From Klebsiella sp. RIT-PI-d (GTDB lineage Bacteria > Pseudomonadota > Gammaproteobacteria > Enterobacterales > Enterobacteriaceae): a stretch of 64,000 bases of DNA. The notes under the pieces were generated by a model. The model was given only the letters and a program-made list of their open reading frames with translations, had not been told where the DNA came from and ran no database searches. The translations under genes were made by a program, and so were the position numbers. The DNA lies in NCBI RefSeq assembly GCF_001187865.1, contig NZ_LGIT01000018.1, positions 1 to 64,000 on the forward strand, written 5' to 3'. Below, piece after piece: positions 20,722 to 28,747 of the stretch; positions within the stretch are counted from its first letter, which is position 1; every line of letters begins with the position of its first letter.

Positions 20722-22383
20722 ATGTTGGCACAACTTACCATCAGCAATTTTGCCATCGTTCGTGAGCTTGAAATCGATTTTCACAGCGGGATGACCGCTA
20801 TCACCGGTGAAACCGGCGCGGGTAAATCTATTGCAATTGATGCGTTAGGGTTGTGTCTGGGTGGCCGCGCCGAAGGCGATATTGTCCGTGCCGGTGCTAA
20901 CCGTGCCGATCTCTGCGCCCGCTTTTCCCTGAAAGATACGCCGGCAGCGCTGCGCTGGCTTGAAGCTAATCAGCTTGAAGAGGGCCGCGAGTGCCTGCTG
21001 CGTCGCGTTATCAGCAGTGACGGGCGCTCCCGCGGATTTATCAACGGCACCGCCGTTCCACTGTCGCAACTGCGCGAACTAGGCCAGCTTCTGATCCAGA
21101 TCCACGGTCAGCATGCTCACCAGCTTCTGATTAAATCCGATCACCAGAAGAATTTGCTCGACGGTTATTCCGGAGAAATTGAACTCACTCAGCGGATGGC
21201 GGAGCATTACCGCCTGTGGCACCAAAGCTGTCGGGCACTGGCCCAGCATCAGCAGCAAAGCCAGGAACGTGCGGCACGCGCCGAACTGCTGCAGTATCAA
21301 CTCAAAGAACTGAATGAATTCCATCCTCAGGCGGGTGAATTTGAACAGATTGATGAAGAATATAAGCGTCTTGCTAACAGCGGTCAGTTGCTGAGCACCA
21401 GCCAGCAGGCGCTGGATCTTCTCGCTGACGGAGAAGACGCCAATCTGCAAAGCCAGCTCTATACGGCAAAGCAGCTGGTTAGCGAACTGGTCAGCATGGA
21501 CAGTAAACTTTCAGGCGTGCTGGATATGCTTGAAGAAGCCACCATCCAGATTGGTGAGGCCAGTGAAGAACTGCGTCATTATAGCGATCGCCTGGATCTG
21601 GATCCTAATCGTCTGTTTGAACTGGAACAGCGTATTTCACGGCAAATTACCCTGGCGCGTAAACATCATGTTAGCCCGGAAGAACTGCCTGTGTACCATC
21701 AGTCGCTGCTCGACGAACAGCAGCAGCTTGACGACCAGGCTGATTCACTTGAGACATTAAGTCTGGCCGTTAATAAACATCATGCATTGGCCCTTGAAAC
21801 AGCTCGCCAGCTTCATCAACGCCGTCTGTCCAGCGCACAGGAACTGGCCACGCTGATTACTGACAGTATGCATACGCTTTCAATGCCGCACGGGCAATTT
21901 ACCATCGAGGTTAGCTTTGATGAGCATCACCTGACGGCAGAAGGCGCAGACCGCATAGAATTTCGGGTCACTACTAACCCGGGGCAGCCGCTGCAACCTA
22001 TTGCCAAAGTCGCTTCCGGCGGTGAGCTGTCGCGTATTGCGCTGGCTATTCAGGTGATTACTGCCCGTAAAATGGAAACGCCGGCACTCATTTTCGATGA
22101 AGTTGACGTGGGTATTAGCGGACCGACCGCCGCGGTCGTCGGTAAGCTTTTGCGTCAGCTAGGTGAATCGACACAGGTAATGTGTGTTACTCACCTGCCG
22201 CAGGTTGCAGGCTGCGGGCATCATCATTTTGTGGTAAGCAAAGAAACCGATGGTGAAATGACCGAAACCCACATGCATCCGCTGGATAAACGTGCCCGAC
22301 TCCAGGAATTAGCCCGCCTGCTTGGCGGAAGTGAAGTCACACGTAATACCCTGGCAAATGCGAAAGAACTGCTGGCGGCATAA
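20722..22383 (+). CDS. recN: DNA repair protein RecN (SMC-like)
   Basis: RecN is an SMC-like ATPase acting at double-strand breaks in the SOS response. The 553 residues have Walker A GETGAGKS (29-36), central coiled coils (about 155-360), the signature [13 protein letters not shown], and Walker [13 protein letters not shown] near the C-terminus. The ATG at 20722 is preferred over the upstream extension because it reproduces the E. coli length, follows a GGAAGG ribosome site and lies downstream of the LexA-controlled promoter. Confidence 0.98.
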   Translation: MLAQLTISNFAIVRELEIDFHSGMTAITGETGAGKSIAIDALGLCLGGRAEGDIVRAGANRADLCARFSLKDTPAALRWLEANQLEEGRECLLRRVISSDGRSRGFINGTAVPLSQLRELGQLLIQIHGQHAHQLLIKSDHQKNLLDGYSGEIELTQRMAEHYRLWHQSCRALAQHQQQSQERAARAELLQYQLKELNEFHPQAGEFEQIDEEYKRLANSGQLLSTSQQALDLLADGEDANLQSQLYTAKQLVSELVSMDSKLSGVLDMLEEATIQIGEASEELRHYSDRLDLDPNRLFELEQRISRQITLARKHHVSPEELPVYHQSLLDEQQQLDDQADSLETLSLAVNKHHALALETARQLHQRRLSSAQELATLITDSMHTLSMPHGQFTIEVSFDEHHLTAEGADRIEFRVTTNPGQPLQPIAKVASGGELSRIALAIQVITARKMETPALIFDEVDVGISGPTAAVVGKLLRQLGESTQVMCVTHLPQVAGCGHHHFVVSKETDGEMTETHMHPLDKRARLQELARLLGGSEVTRNTLANAKELLAA

Positions 22384-22531
22384 ACTTTTTTGATCTCTGA
22401 AGGTCTGAGTTCACAATAAAATAGCCGTATGACCAGGTATCAAAGGTTTTAAAGTGATTAAAGGTCTATTATCATCGGCATATTACATATGAGCCGCGTA
22501 CTGCTCGGGCCCGAAAAGGAATCAAATCACT

Positions 22532-22873
22532 ATGCGCTGTAAAACGCTAACTGCTGCCGCAGCGGTTCTTCTGATGTTGACCGCAGGCTGTTCCACTCTG
22601 GAGCGAGTGGTTTACCGTCCTGACATCAACCAGGGAAACTATCTGGCACCTAATGATGTTTCAAAAATTCGTGTCGGTATGACGCAGCAGCAGGTTGCTT
22701 ATGCACTGGGTACACCGATGATGTCCGATCCGTTTGGCACCAACACGTGGTTCTACGTTTTCCGCCAGCAGCCAGGCCATGAAGATGTTACCCAGCAGAC
22801 GCTGACGCTGACCTTTAACAGCGCCGGCACGTTAACGAATATCGATAACAAACCTGCGCTTACCAGCAAGTAA
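22532..22873 (+). CDS. bamE: Outer-membrane assembly lipoprotein BamE (SmpA)
   Basis: BamE is a small BAM-complex lipoprotein that stabilises BamD-BamA. The 113 residues begin with a lipoprotein signal peptide ending LTAGC (Cys20), followed by the SmpA/OmlA fold ([25 protein letters not shown]). Its length equals the E. coli protein. It is monocistronic, with a strong terminator. bamD lies 17 kb away in this window. Confidence 0.98.
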   Translation: MRCKTLTAAAAVLLMLTAGCSTLERVVYRPDINQGNYLAPNDVSKIRVGMTQQQVAYALGTPMMSDPFGTNTWFYVFRQQPGHEDVTQQTLTLTFNSAGTLTNIDNKPALTSK

Positions 22874-22885
22874 TCGCGTTTCATA

Positions 22886-22914
22886 TAAAAAGGAGCCAGA
22901 TGGCTCCTTTTTTT
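22886..22914 (+). terminator. bamE terminator
   Basis: The hairpin AAAAAGGAGCC-(AGAT)-GGCTCCTTTTT has flanking A/T runs, so it can serve both bamE and the convergent rnfH side. Confidence 0.92.
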
Positions 22915-22969
22915 GTCTGGTAATACATTACATCGGGCTATCACTCAATCCCGGAAAGCGAGCCAGGGT

Positions 22970-23260
22970 TTACTTTTTGGCCGACTTCTCTGCCCGCTGG
23001 CGACGCAGCTCTTTAGGATCGGCAATCAGCGGCCGATAAACCTCCACTCTGTCACCATCCTGAACGCCATCCTGTAATTTTACCGGACGGCTGTATATAC
23101 CAACTTTATTCTGGCTAAGATCGATTTCCGTACGCAGCGTCAGCAATCCAGAAGCGCGAATGGCGTCTTCAACCGTCGCCCCCTCTTCCAGACTCACTCT
23201 CAGCAAATATTGCTTCTGGGGAAAGCCATAAGCGACTTCAACCGCAATCTTACCCGGCAC
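22970..23260 (-). CDS. rnfH: RnfH-family ubiquitin-like protein (YfjF)
   Basis: The 96-residue protein is a beta-grasp UPF0125/RnfH family member. The partner and function in enterobacteria are not settled. The start is GTG at 23260 ([12 protein letters not shown]), with AGAGG upstream. This matches the E. coli length and overlaps the end of ratA by 11 bp, so ratA-rnfH looks translationally coupled. The C-terminus is basic ([11 protein letters not shown]). Confidence 0.93.
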   Translation of the reverse strand: MPGKIAVEVAYGFPQKQYLLRVSLEEGATVEDAIRASGLLTLRTEIDLSQNKVGIYSRPVKLQDGVQDGDRVEVYRPLIADPKELRRQRAEKSAKK

Positions 23261-23687
23261 TGTAAACCTCTTTCGCTCGCGTGGTAAAAGCCTGAACCAT
23301 ACTGGCGGCCAGCTCTTTAAATATGCGCCCAAATGCCAGTTCGATCAGCATATTGGTAAATTCAAAATCGAGCTGGAACTCAATCTTGCAGGCATCCTGA
23401 CCGAGTGGAGTAAACGTCCAGCCGCCAATTAATTTTTTGAACGGCCCGTCAACCAAATGCATCAGAATACTTTGATTACTGCTGAGCGTATTACGCGTAG
23501 TAAACGTTTTACTGATCCCGGCTTTCGACACATCGACCGCCGCGGTCATCTGTGATGGCCCGGACTCAAGCACCCGACTTCCGGTGCACCCCGGAATAAA
23601 CTCAGGATAAGAATCCACGTCATTCACTAAGTTATACATCTGCTCCGCGCTGAACGGGACCAGCGCAGTACGATTAATCTGTGGCAT
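23250..23687 (-). CDS. ratA: RatA, START-domain toxin/ubiquinone-binding protein (YfjG)
   Basis: The 145-residue START/COQ10-like protein matches E. coli RatA, reported to bind 50S subunits and block 70S association. Others regard it as a CoQ-binding homologue. Conserved segments include [23 protein letters not shown] and [12 protein letters not shown] start at the ATG at 23687 (MPQINRT), which has GGGA nearby. The ATG 13 codons upstream (23726) lacks a ribosome site. Although paired with rnfH, the two are not a proven toxin-antitoxin system. Confidence 0.93.
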   Translation of the reverse strand: MPQINRTALVPFSAEQMYNLVNDVDSYPEFIPGCTGSRVLESGPSQMTAAVDVSKAGISKTFTTRNTLSSNQSILMHLVDGPFKKLIGGWTFTPLGQDACKIEFQLDFEFTNMLIELAFGRIFKELAASMVQAFTTRAKEVYSAG

Positions 23688-23837
23688 AGCGATTCCCAGG
23701 TACATACACGTCAGAAAGAATAACATTTATCATAAGTTAAAAAAAACGCTCTGCCGCAACTCGTGCTAAGATAGCTCATTACGCCTCGAGGGACAGTTGA
23801 GGCTGATTAAGATCAGATTAGCGATGTTCAGGATACT

Positions 23838-24320
23838 ATGACTAAGAAAAAAACCCACAAACCTGGATCAGCCACCATAGCGCTGAATAAACGCGCCCGT
23901 CACGAATACTTTATCGAAGATGAGTTTGAAGCGGGCCTGGTACTACAAGGCTGGGAAGTAAAATGTCTGCGTGCTGGTAAAGCTAACATCAGTGACAGCT
24001 ACGTCATCTTAATTGACGGTGAAGCTTATCTGTTTGGCGCAAACTTTACCCCACTGATGGTCGCCTCATCACACGTTGTTTGCGACCCGACCCGTACACG
24101 TAAACTGCTGCTAAACCAGCGCGAACTGGATTCGCTGTATGGTCGCGTTAATCGCGAAGGCTATACGGTGGTTGCGCTTTCTTTGTACTGGAAAAATGCC
24201 TGGTGCAAAGTCAAAATTGGCGTGGCTAAAGGTAAGAAACAACACGACAAGCGCTCCGATATTAAAGATCGCGAATGGCAAGTTGATAAAGCCCGCATCA
24301 TGAAACATGCAGGCCGCTAA
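23838..24320 (+). CDS. smpB: SsrA-binding protein SmpB
   Basis: SmpB binds tmRNA and is needed for trans-translation. The 160-residue protein has the OB-type core ([28 protein letters not shown]) and the basic C-terminal tail that inserts into the mRNA channel ([21 protein letters not shown]). Full length. The tmRNA gene follows about 195 bp downstream. Confidence 0.99.
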   Translation: MTKKKTHKPGSATIALNKRARHEYFIEDEFEAGLVLQGWEVKCLRAGKANISDSYVILIDGEAYLFGANFTPLMVASSHVVCDPTRTRKLLLNQRELDSLYGRVNREGYTVVALSLYWKNAWCKVKIGVAKGKKQHDKRSDIKDREWQVDKARIMKHAGR

Positions 24321-24326
24321 ATAGTC

Positions 24327-24356
24327 TACCCGGCAGCACAATCTATCCTGCCGGGT
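24327..24356 (+). terminator. smpB terminator
   Basis: The stem TACCCGGCAG / CTGCCGGGTA with an 11-nt loop is followed by a short T/A run, just after the smpB stop. Confidence 0.75.
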
Positions 24357-24470
24357 ATCTTAACCTCTACGTTCTACCTTCTGCCCAAACGCACAGCTAT
24401 CCCTTTGTAAGCGCTCAGCATTGCGCAAAAAACACGCAATCAGAAAAATAATAAACTCAATCTCAGAAAC

Positions 24471-24500
24471 TGGCATCAAACGTCATAAATCTGTTATACT
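24471..24500 (+). promoter_or_regulatory. ssrA promoter
   Basis: The -10 TATACT (24495-24500) lies 14 bp before the mature tmRNA 5' end, with TGGCAT (24471-24476) as the likely -35. The primary transcript would begin a few bases before the mature end and be trimmed by RNase P. Confidence 0.65.
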
Positions 24501-24514
24501 CAACGCAACACATT

Positions 24515-24878
24515 GGGGCTGATTCTGGATTCGACGGGATTTGCGAAACCCAAGGTGCATGCCGAGGGGCGGTTGGCCTCGTAAAAAGCCGCAAAAAAAT
24601 AGTCGCAAACGACGAAAACTACGCTTTAGCAGCTTAATAACCTGCTAAGAGCCCTCTCTCCCTAGCCTCCGCTCTTAGGACGGGGATCAAGAGAGGTCAA
24701 ACCCAAAAGAGATCGCGTGGATGCCCTGCCTGGGGTTGAAGCGTTAAAACTAATCAGGCTAGTTTGTCAGTAGCGTGTCCGTTCGCAGCTGGCCGGCGAA
24801 TGTAAAGACTGGACTAAGCATGTAGTACCGAGGATGTAGGAATTTCGGACGCGGGTTCAACTCCCGCCAGCTCCACCA
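24515..24878 (+). ncRNA. ssrA: tmRNA (10Sa RNA)
   Basis: This 364-nt tmRNA starts GGGGCTGATTCTGG and ends CCACCA, as in E. coli (363 nt). The tRNA-like ends pair around an alanine-type acceptor. The tag reading frame (24605-24637) encodes ANDENYALAA then stop, so with the tRNA-borne alanine the tag is AANDENYALAA. The four-pseudoknot scaffold sequences are conserved. The 3' end is the insertion target of the islet that follows. Confidence 0.98.
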
Positions 24879-24882
24879 AAAT
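24870..24882 (+). repeat. attL: left copy of the ssrA-end direct repeat
   Basis: GCTCCACCAAAAT covers the last nine bases of ssrA and four bases beyond. The identical 13 bp recur at 28661-28673. Tyrosine integrases of the P4/CP4-57/Fels-2 type insert at the tmRNA 3' end and leave such duplications, so this marks the left end of an integrated element. Confidence 0.85.
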
Positions 24883-24924
24883 TCTCCATCGGTGATTACC
24901 AGAGTCATCCGATGAAGTCCTAAG

Positions 24925-24957
24925 AGCCCGCACGGCGCAAGCCCTGCGGGCTTTTTT
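24925..24957 (+). terminator. ssrA terminator
   Basis: The hairpin AGCCCGCA ... TGCGGGCTTTTTTGT lies 47 bp past the tmRNA end. A near-identical copy occurs after attR, at 28715. Confidence 0.9.
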
Positions 24958-25023
24958 GTGCCCTCAATTTGTCCCGCGAAGTCTGATGCCAACTAATTAA
25001 ATCCGAACCTTTTAGACACCTTG

Positions 25024-25064
25024 TTAGGCACCTTATAAAGCTTTATTGTTTTTGAGGTGCCTAA
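25024..25064 (+). repeat. Inverted repeat before the integrase stump
   Basis: A perfect 10-bp inverted repeat TTAGGCACCT / AGGTGCCTAA spans 25024-25064, just upstream of the integrase start. It may be an arm-type or operator site of the integrase gene. No function is shown. Confidence 0.5.
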
Positions 25065-25082
25065 AACTATGGAAACCCGGCA

Positions 25083-25271
25083 ATGGCAAGACAAACCAAA
25101 CCTCTCTCAGTTAAAGAAATCGAATCTGCCAAACCCAAGGAAGCGGACTACGTTCTCTATGATGGCGATGGCCTTGAGCTACTGATCAAATCCAGCGGGA
25201 GTAAAATCTGGCAGCTTCGCTACATTCGACCTGTTAGCAAGAAACGTGCGAAGAAGAGCATAGGCCCCTAC
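25083..25271 (+). pseudogene. Tyrosine integrase, N-terminal stump
   Basis: The first about 62 codons encode the arm-binding (DUF4102-type) N-terminus of a P4-family tyrosine integrase (MARQTKPLSVKEIESAKP, LYDGDGLELLIKSSGSKIWQLRY). The sequence breaks after KSIGPY and runs in frame into an IS3-type transposase fragment, with a stop at 25341. The core-binding and catalytic domains are gone, so the islet cannot excise by itself. Position directly after ssrA fits an integrase for that site. Confidence 0.9.
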
Positions 25272-25755
25272 TTACGTACGGAGCAAGGCTGGCTGTATCG
25301 GACAGTCGTCATCTACATGTGGTCGCGAGCCATCATTGGCTAGCCAATGTCATCGCGGATGACGGCACAGTTGACCTGCGATACGCTACAGATGGTGTTG
25401 TGGCGAGGTAAACGCCTGGAAAATGTCATCGTCCACACAGATCGTGGCGGTCAGTACTGACCAGCGGATTATCAGGCGCTGCTGAAGCGGCGTAGCCTGC
25501 TACGATAGCATAAGTGTAAAGGGTTGCTATTACGATAATGCTTGTGCTGAAAATTTCTTCTATTCACTGAAAGTTGAATGCATTCACGGCTAACGTTTTA
25601 TCAGCCGGGAAATAATGTGGACGACGATATCTAATTGTAGCGGGCGTGATTACAATCAGTGGTGTCGTCACAGTGCCTGTGGCGGTCTCAGTCCAGGACA
25701 GTTTGAAAACCAGAGCCTCGCTTAGGGCTGTGCTCATATTACATAGGTGGGATCA
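25272..25755 (+). mobile_element. IS3-family remnant (3' part of orfB and right end)
   Basis: Translation gives a decayed IS3-family DDE transposase C-terminus: RTEQGWLYR, then [41 protein letters not shown] and [14 protein letters not shown] in order. Several stops interrupt it (after AIIG, GGQY, SLLR and CIHG). The segment ends in GGTGGGATCA near 25755, which reads as TGATCC on the other strand and resembles an IS3-type terminal repeat. The left part of the element, including orfA, is missing. It is non-functional and scars the integrase gene. Confidence 0.85.
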
Positions 25756-25958
25756 GTCACGCAATCACCATCAAACCAGTTATCCCAGCATTTACCTACC
25801 GGTGATAATAATGCGTGTACATCCTGCCACAGCGATGTTCACATATTTAGTATATTACAGTAAAACCTGATTTTTATTTGACGGATCAACTAGCTGCCGT
25901 AGTTTTGGATACAGTTTTTATACTTCATATTTTATCCGATACGTAATAACAATTATTC

Positions 25959-26085
25959 TATACCCATCATATTTCAGGTTGCATGTGCGTTAGCTTTCCT
26001 CGCTCACCCCAGTCATGTATTAGTGTACGATTCTGTAGATTCACTGCGCCGCTGCCTTCCTCCTGCTCAAATTATTTATGGTATA
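25959..26085. repeat. MITE-like palindromic repeat (about 127 bp)
   Basis: This segment starts TATACCCATCATATTTCAGG and ends ATTATTTATGGTATA, so the ends form an imperfect inverted repeat (TATACC/GGTATA). The inner text (TGCATGTGCGTTAGC, CGCTCACCCCAGTCA) resembles a dispersed non-coding repeat that I recall from several Enterobacterales genomes. It encodes nothing. The family name is not certain. Confidence 0.6.
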
Positions 26086-26235
26086 TATAAATAAAACCAT
26101 AACCATTTCTGATTATTTTTGCACTAACACGCAATATAAAAAATGGACAAGCGTATAGTGTTAACCAGGCTCACGAAAGCCTCTCAACTTTAAGAACACC
26201 ATGTTATCTAAAAGCAACTACATAAGGATTAAATA

Positions 26236-26432
26236 ATGGAAATCGAACATAAAGCGTTTGATATTGAGTTAACGATTAAAAATGGTGTTGTTACCTCTGT
26301 TCGTCAGATTCAAAAGGGTGAAATTATTGCATCATTGGACACTTTTTTTGGTTAGCAAAGCAAGCGGGATACAAAGTTATTCCACCTGATGACATTAACG
26401 CAAAAACGGTAGAATTTGATGAAGCAAAATAA
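26236..26432 (+). pseudogene. Small conserved-looking gene with a frameshift at a T7 run
   Basis: An ATG with AAGGA upstream opens a 39-codon ORF (MEIEHKAFDIELTIKNG ...) that stops at 26353. The -1 frame from the T7 run at 26343-26349 continues sensibly (WLAKQAGYKVIPPDDI ... VEFDEAK) to a stop at 26430-26432. The two parts together would give about 65 residues. I do not recognise the protein. The run reads T TTT TTT in the zero frame, a form that permits -1 slippage. Simple mutation or sequencing error is equally possible. Confidence 0.55.
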
Positions 26433-26561
26433 TAAATCACTTAACTTCTGACGTTACTGTCGGCGGTAAGTCTCTACCAGCCCATCGCCGAAAAAATAAA
26501 TCATGAAATCCGCATTCTGGAGCGTTCACAGAACATTTTTTCATTTATACTGACAGTTCTC

Positions 26562-26879
26562 TCAGATACCATCCAGAATGAAATCCAGAGCATCTTTTAC
26601 AGTCTGGCGATATATACTACCATCACAAAACTCAGCGCCGAGAGCCTTTAACGGGATACTCGCCAGTTCATGGGTCATCATGACATACTGGTTACCATCA
26701 ATGAGTTCCAGTACGGGATTTAATCGCGCCGGGCGTACCTCAAGATTTGGATAACGCCCTACAGGCAACAATGGGATCACCAAGCGTGTATTCAATGTGC
26801 CAATGATATCGCTCGTCACATTTATGAGCAGCGGGTACAGTATGCTTCTTCCAGAATTGCGATAAATGACGAATTGCAT
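26562..26879 (-). CDS. ccdB: CcdB-family gyrase-poison toxin
   Basis: The 105-residue product is a CcdB toxin: MQFVIYRN start, SDIIGTLNTRLVIPL core and a MMTHELASIP motif. CcdB traps DNA gyrase in a cleaved complex. It ends in LDGI. F-plasmid CcdB ends in WGI, where the Trp matters for toxicity, but the chromosomal O157-type homologue, as I recall it, also ends DGI. The gene lies 3 bp after ccdA. It probably stabilises the surrounding islet. Activity is not proven. Confidence 0.93.
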   Translation of the reverse strand: MQFVIYRNSGRSILYPLLINVTSDIIGTLNTRLVIPLLPVGRYPNLEVRPARLNPVLELIDGNQYVMMTHELASIPLKALGAEFCDGSIYRQTVKDALDFILDGI

Positions 26880-26882
26880 AAT

Positions 26883-27113
26883 TTAGAACGTCCTGTAGTC
26901 ATCACTGAAATGTCCATGCTCATCATGGAAGCGGTTAAGTGCCTCCAGCCCTTCCCGATTTTCTTCTTTCCAGCGAGTGGCGGCGTGCATTTTCAGTTCG
27001 GCATCAAGGGCTGTGGCCAGAGTCTGACTCATATTCAACCCAGCAGCACGGGCGGCAGCGATCAAATCGCGTTCCAGTGTGACGGTAACACTCTGAGTAG
27101 TACGTTGTTTCAT
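26883..27113 (-). CDS. ccdA: CcdA-family antitoxin
   Basis: The 76-residue antitoxin has an N-terminal ribbon-helix-helix DNA-binding part (TTQSVTVTLERDLIAAARAAG) and a C-terminal toxin-binding tail (TRWKEENREGLEALNRF ... DDYRTF), as in CcdA. The ATG at 27113 has GAGGGG 8 bp upstream. A GTG three codons earlier (27122) is too close to that site. It precedes ccdB in one operon and should autoregulate it. Confidence 0.92.
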   Translation of the reverse strand: MKQRTTQSVTVTLERDLIAAARAAGLNMSQTLATALDAELKMHAATRWKEENREGLEALNRFHDEHGHFSDDYRTF

Positions 27114-27122
27114 GCCAGCCAC

Positions 27123-27331
27123 CCCTCTCTATTTATATACGTTCAGATTACACGTATTTTTGAACATAGTCATTTACTAAAAAACTGCTAACAATCATAA
27201 AAGCTCACATCACTACATAATAATTATTTTTATCAATTATTTAAGATAAAAATAACGCTTAATCATGGCATTTATAGTGCTACTTTCACGGTAACGACCG
27301 CAGCCAGAGACTGCCCCCGAACTCCAAAACT
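27123..27331. other. ccdAB upstream AT-rich segment
   Basis: This stretch is AT-rich and carries no ORF. It should contain the minus-strand ccdAB promoter and operator near 27123-27180 (ATATAAATAG just before the ribosome site). I could not fix a -35/-10 pair with confidence. Confidence 0.4.
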
Positions 27332-27583
27332 GTGCTCGTCTGCTATGTAAGGTTATTCGAGTCCAATCAGGGAAAAACTTCATATACATCAGGAGAGTTC
27401 ACCTATACCTGCTATGTATTATCCTATGACCTCAACCAACATGGATGTAGTAAGCAGCTCTCTTTTGAGATTACTGACGATATCGAGGGCATTCTCAACG
27501 AAATATGCCAAAGAGAAACTAGTTTAGAGGCCGCTAGTGCTGCTTTATGTTTAGCCATACGGATTTATTCGTTTCTTTCTTAA
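27332..27583 (+). CDS. Possible small hypothetical protein
   Basis: An 83-codon frame opens with GTG at 27332. The second half (FEITDDIEGILNEICQRETSLEAASAALCLAI) looks protein-like, with amphipathic helices, but the start region has no good ATG or Shine-Dalgarno. Its leader text (TATGTAAGGTTA) is repeated just before the next gene, at 27693-27705, which suggests a related arrangement or a small duplication. I do not recognise it and it may be a gene remnant. Confidence 0.35.
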   Translation: MLVCYVRLFESNQGKTSYTSGEFTYTCYVLSYDLNQHGCSKQLSFEITDDIEGILNEICQRETSLEAASAALCLAIRIYSFLS

Positions 27584-27708
27584 TTCACTTACAAAAAGCG
27601 AAGCAGCTCACATTATGTGAAAAAAAGAGAAATCACTCTAATGCGTTTGATGCGTGGAAAGGTCGTGCTCATATAATAGCAAAGTCCGCTCTATATGTAA
27701 GGTTAATT

Positions 27709-27984
27709 ATGACAACTTGCCAGGCTTCACACAGATACAACATGATGTTCGCCACTCTTCCTGAAGATCAAAGCTACCCATTCCGCCATAAATGTGCCGG
27801 GTGTGCATATGAATTGGGGTTTGAGGCAGGAGTCTTAAACCAGGAACCTGAGGCAGCTATTGCTATTGATTCCATCTTAGAAAGCCAGGCTGCGAGAGTG
27901 CGTCACCGGAGCCCTCGGGTAGCTTACTATCAAGGATATACCGACGGTTTAAACGAGTATTACATCCGAAACCCGCGTGGTTAG
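27709..27984 (+). CDS. Unrecognised 91-residue protein with HxCxxC motif
   Basis: The start ATG follows TAAGG. The frame is open further upstream, but that part is unlike protein. The product has a possible metal site H27-K-C29-A-G-C32, followed by YELGFEAG, and a C-terminal YYQGYTDGLNEYYI. The two Gly-Tyr/aromatic repeats (YELGFEAG and YYQGYTDG) are reminiscent of small RNA- or ribosome-binding proteins, but I cannot assign a family. It lies 44 bp before the next unknown gene in the same direction, between ccdAB and attR, the usual place for islet cargo. Confidence 0.7.
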   Translation: MTTCQASHRYNMMFATLPEDQSYPFRHKCAGCAYELGFEAGVLNQEPEAAIAIDSILESQAARVRHRSPRVAYYQGYTDGLNEYYIRNPRG

Positions 27985-28028
27985 GCATGCATACTCTGTA
28001 AGTTTTATTATTTGAAAAGGAATCCCAA

Positions 28029-28574
28029 ATGGTAACCTATGCTTCTGATTTCAATGAAATACCTAATGCTTTAAACAATAATACTGAACTAAAAGAAAAA
28101 ATGTTATCTTTAATTCTCAGTAAAAATATTGAGGGTAAAGTAACGGAAGGTGCAGGCAGGCTAGAGGAGTTCAGAGAAATTTTATCCCAGCTAACTAAAG
28201 GCGAATTGCAATTGGATGAGGCCATCGAAGCCGTTGAATCTCGTATCCCACGTTATACATCAATCCATTCTGACAATAATCGGGTCTTTGCTAGTGGCTG
28301 GTCAGAACGTTTGACACGAACACAATTCAGTCGATTTTATAACCAAGCCGTACTAGAAATGGAGATAGCCAAAGGACACAATGAATGTTTTGTTCCACCG
28401 TCTTCTCATGAACAAGCTTCATCTCAGTGCTCACAAGTTCTTGCCGGACGTACTCACGACACGAGCCATTTACTTAAATTACTTGTTGCCTCTTATGAGC
28501 ATGGCAACTGGGACAAAACACCTAAAATTCCTGACCATCCTCATTGTACCCATGTGATTAAACCGGTGTCTTGA
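28029..28574 (+). CDS. Unrecognised 181-residue protein with Cys/His-rich C-terminus
   Basis: A clear AAAGGAA ribosome site precedes the ATG. The N-terminal half is helical and charged (about 1-75, ending in EAIEAVESRIPRY). The C-terminal half holds many potential metal ligands: C120, H127, C134, H143, H147, H158, H170, H172, C173 and H175. No known family comes to mind. It is the last gene before attR (87 bp away) and probably forms an operon with the 91-residue gene. Islet cargo of this kind is often defence or fitness related, but nothing here proves that. Confidence 0.75.
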   Translation: MVTYASDFNEIPNALNNNTELKEKMLSLILSKNIEGKVTEGAGRLEEFREILSQLTKGELQLDEAIEAVESRIPRYTSIHSDNNRVFASGWSERLTRTQFSRFYNQAVLEMEIAKGHNECFVPPSSHEQASSQCSQVLAGRTHDTSHLLKLLVASYEHGNWDKTPKIPDHPHCTHVIKPVS

Positions 28575-28660
28575 TTTTTGCACCATGTCTCTGACATGAA
28601 ATATATGACATTGATTCCATTAGTATTTATAGAATATTCAGCTTGATAGTATTTAGCATT

Positions 28661-28673
28661 GCTCCACCAAAAT
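28661..28673 (+). repeat. attR: right copy of the ssrA-end direct repeat
   Basis: GCTCCACCAAAAT is identical to the ssrA 3' end copy at 24870-24882. It is followed by diverged but clearly related sequence, including a second terminator. The preceding bases (TTTAGCATT) are not tmRNA-like, so only the core is duplicated. It marks the right end of the about 3.8-kb islet. Confidence 0.82.
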
Positions 28674-28714
28674 CCTTTGTTGATGGTCACCAGAGCCTGA
28701 TATGAAGTCCTGAA

Positions 28715-28747
28715 AGCCCGCACGGCGCAAGCCCTGCGGGCTTTTTT
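28715..28747 (+). terminator. Second copy of the ssrA-type terminator
   Basis: The same hairpin as at 24925 (AGCCCGCA ... TGCGGGCTTTTTTGT), with the flanks GAAGTCCT and AATTTGTCC also shared. It can end transcription of the unknown gene pair. Confidence 0.85.

Noticed and set aside
23250-23687. ratA-rnfH as a toxin-antitoxin system
   Set aside because: The genes overlap and look paired, but RnfH has not been shown to act as an antitoxin, so I annotate them separately.
24759-24992. 77-codon minus-strand ORF across the tmRNA 3' end and terminator
   Set aside because: It is the antisense of tmRNA and its terminator (the WRELNPRP-type text is a common false gene).
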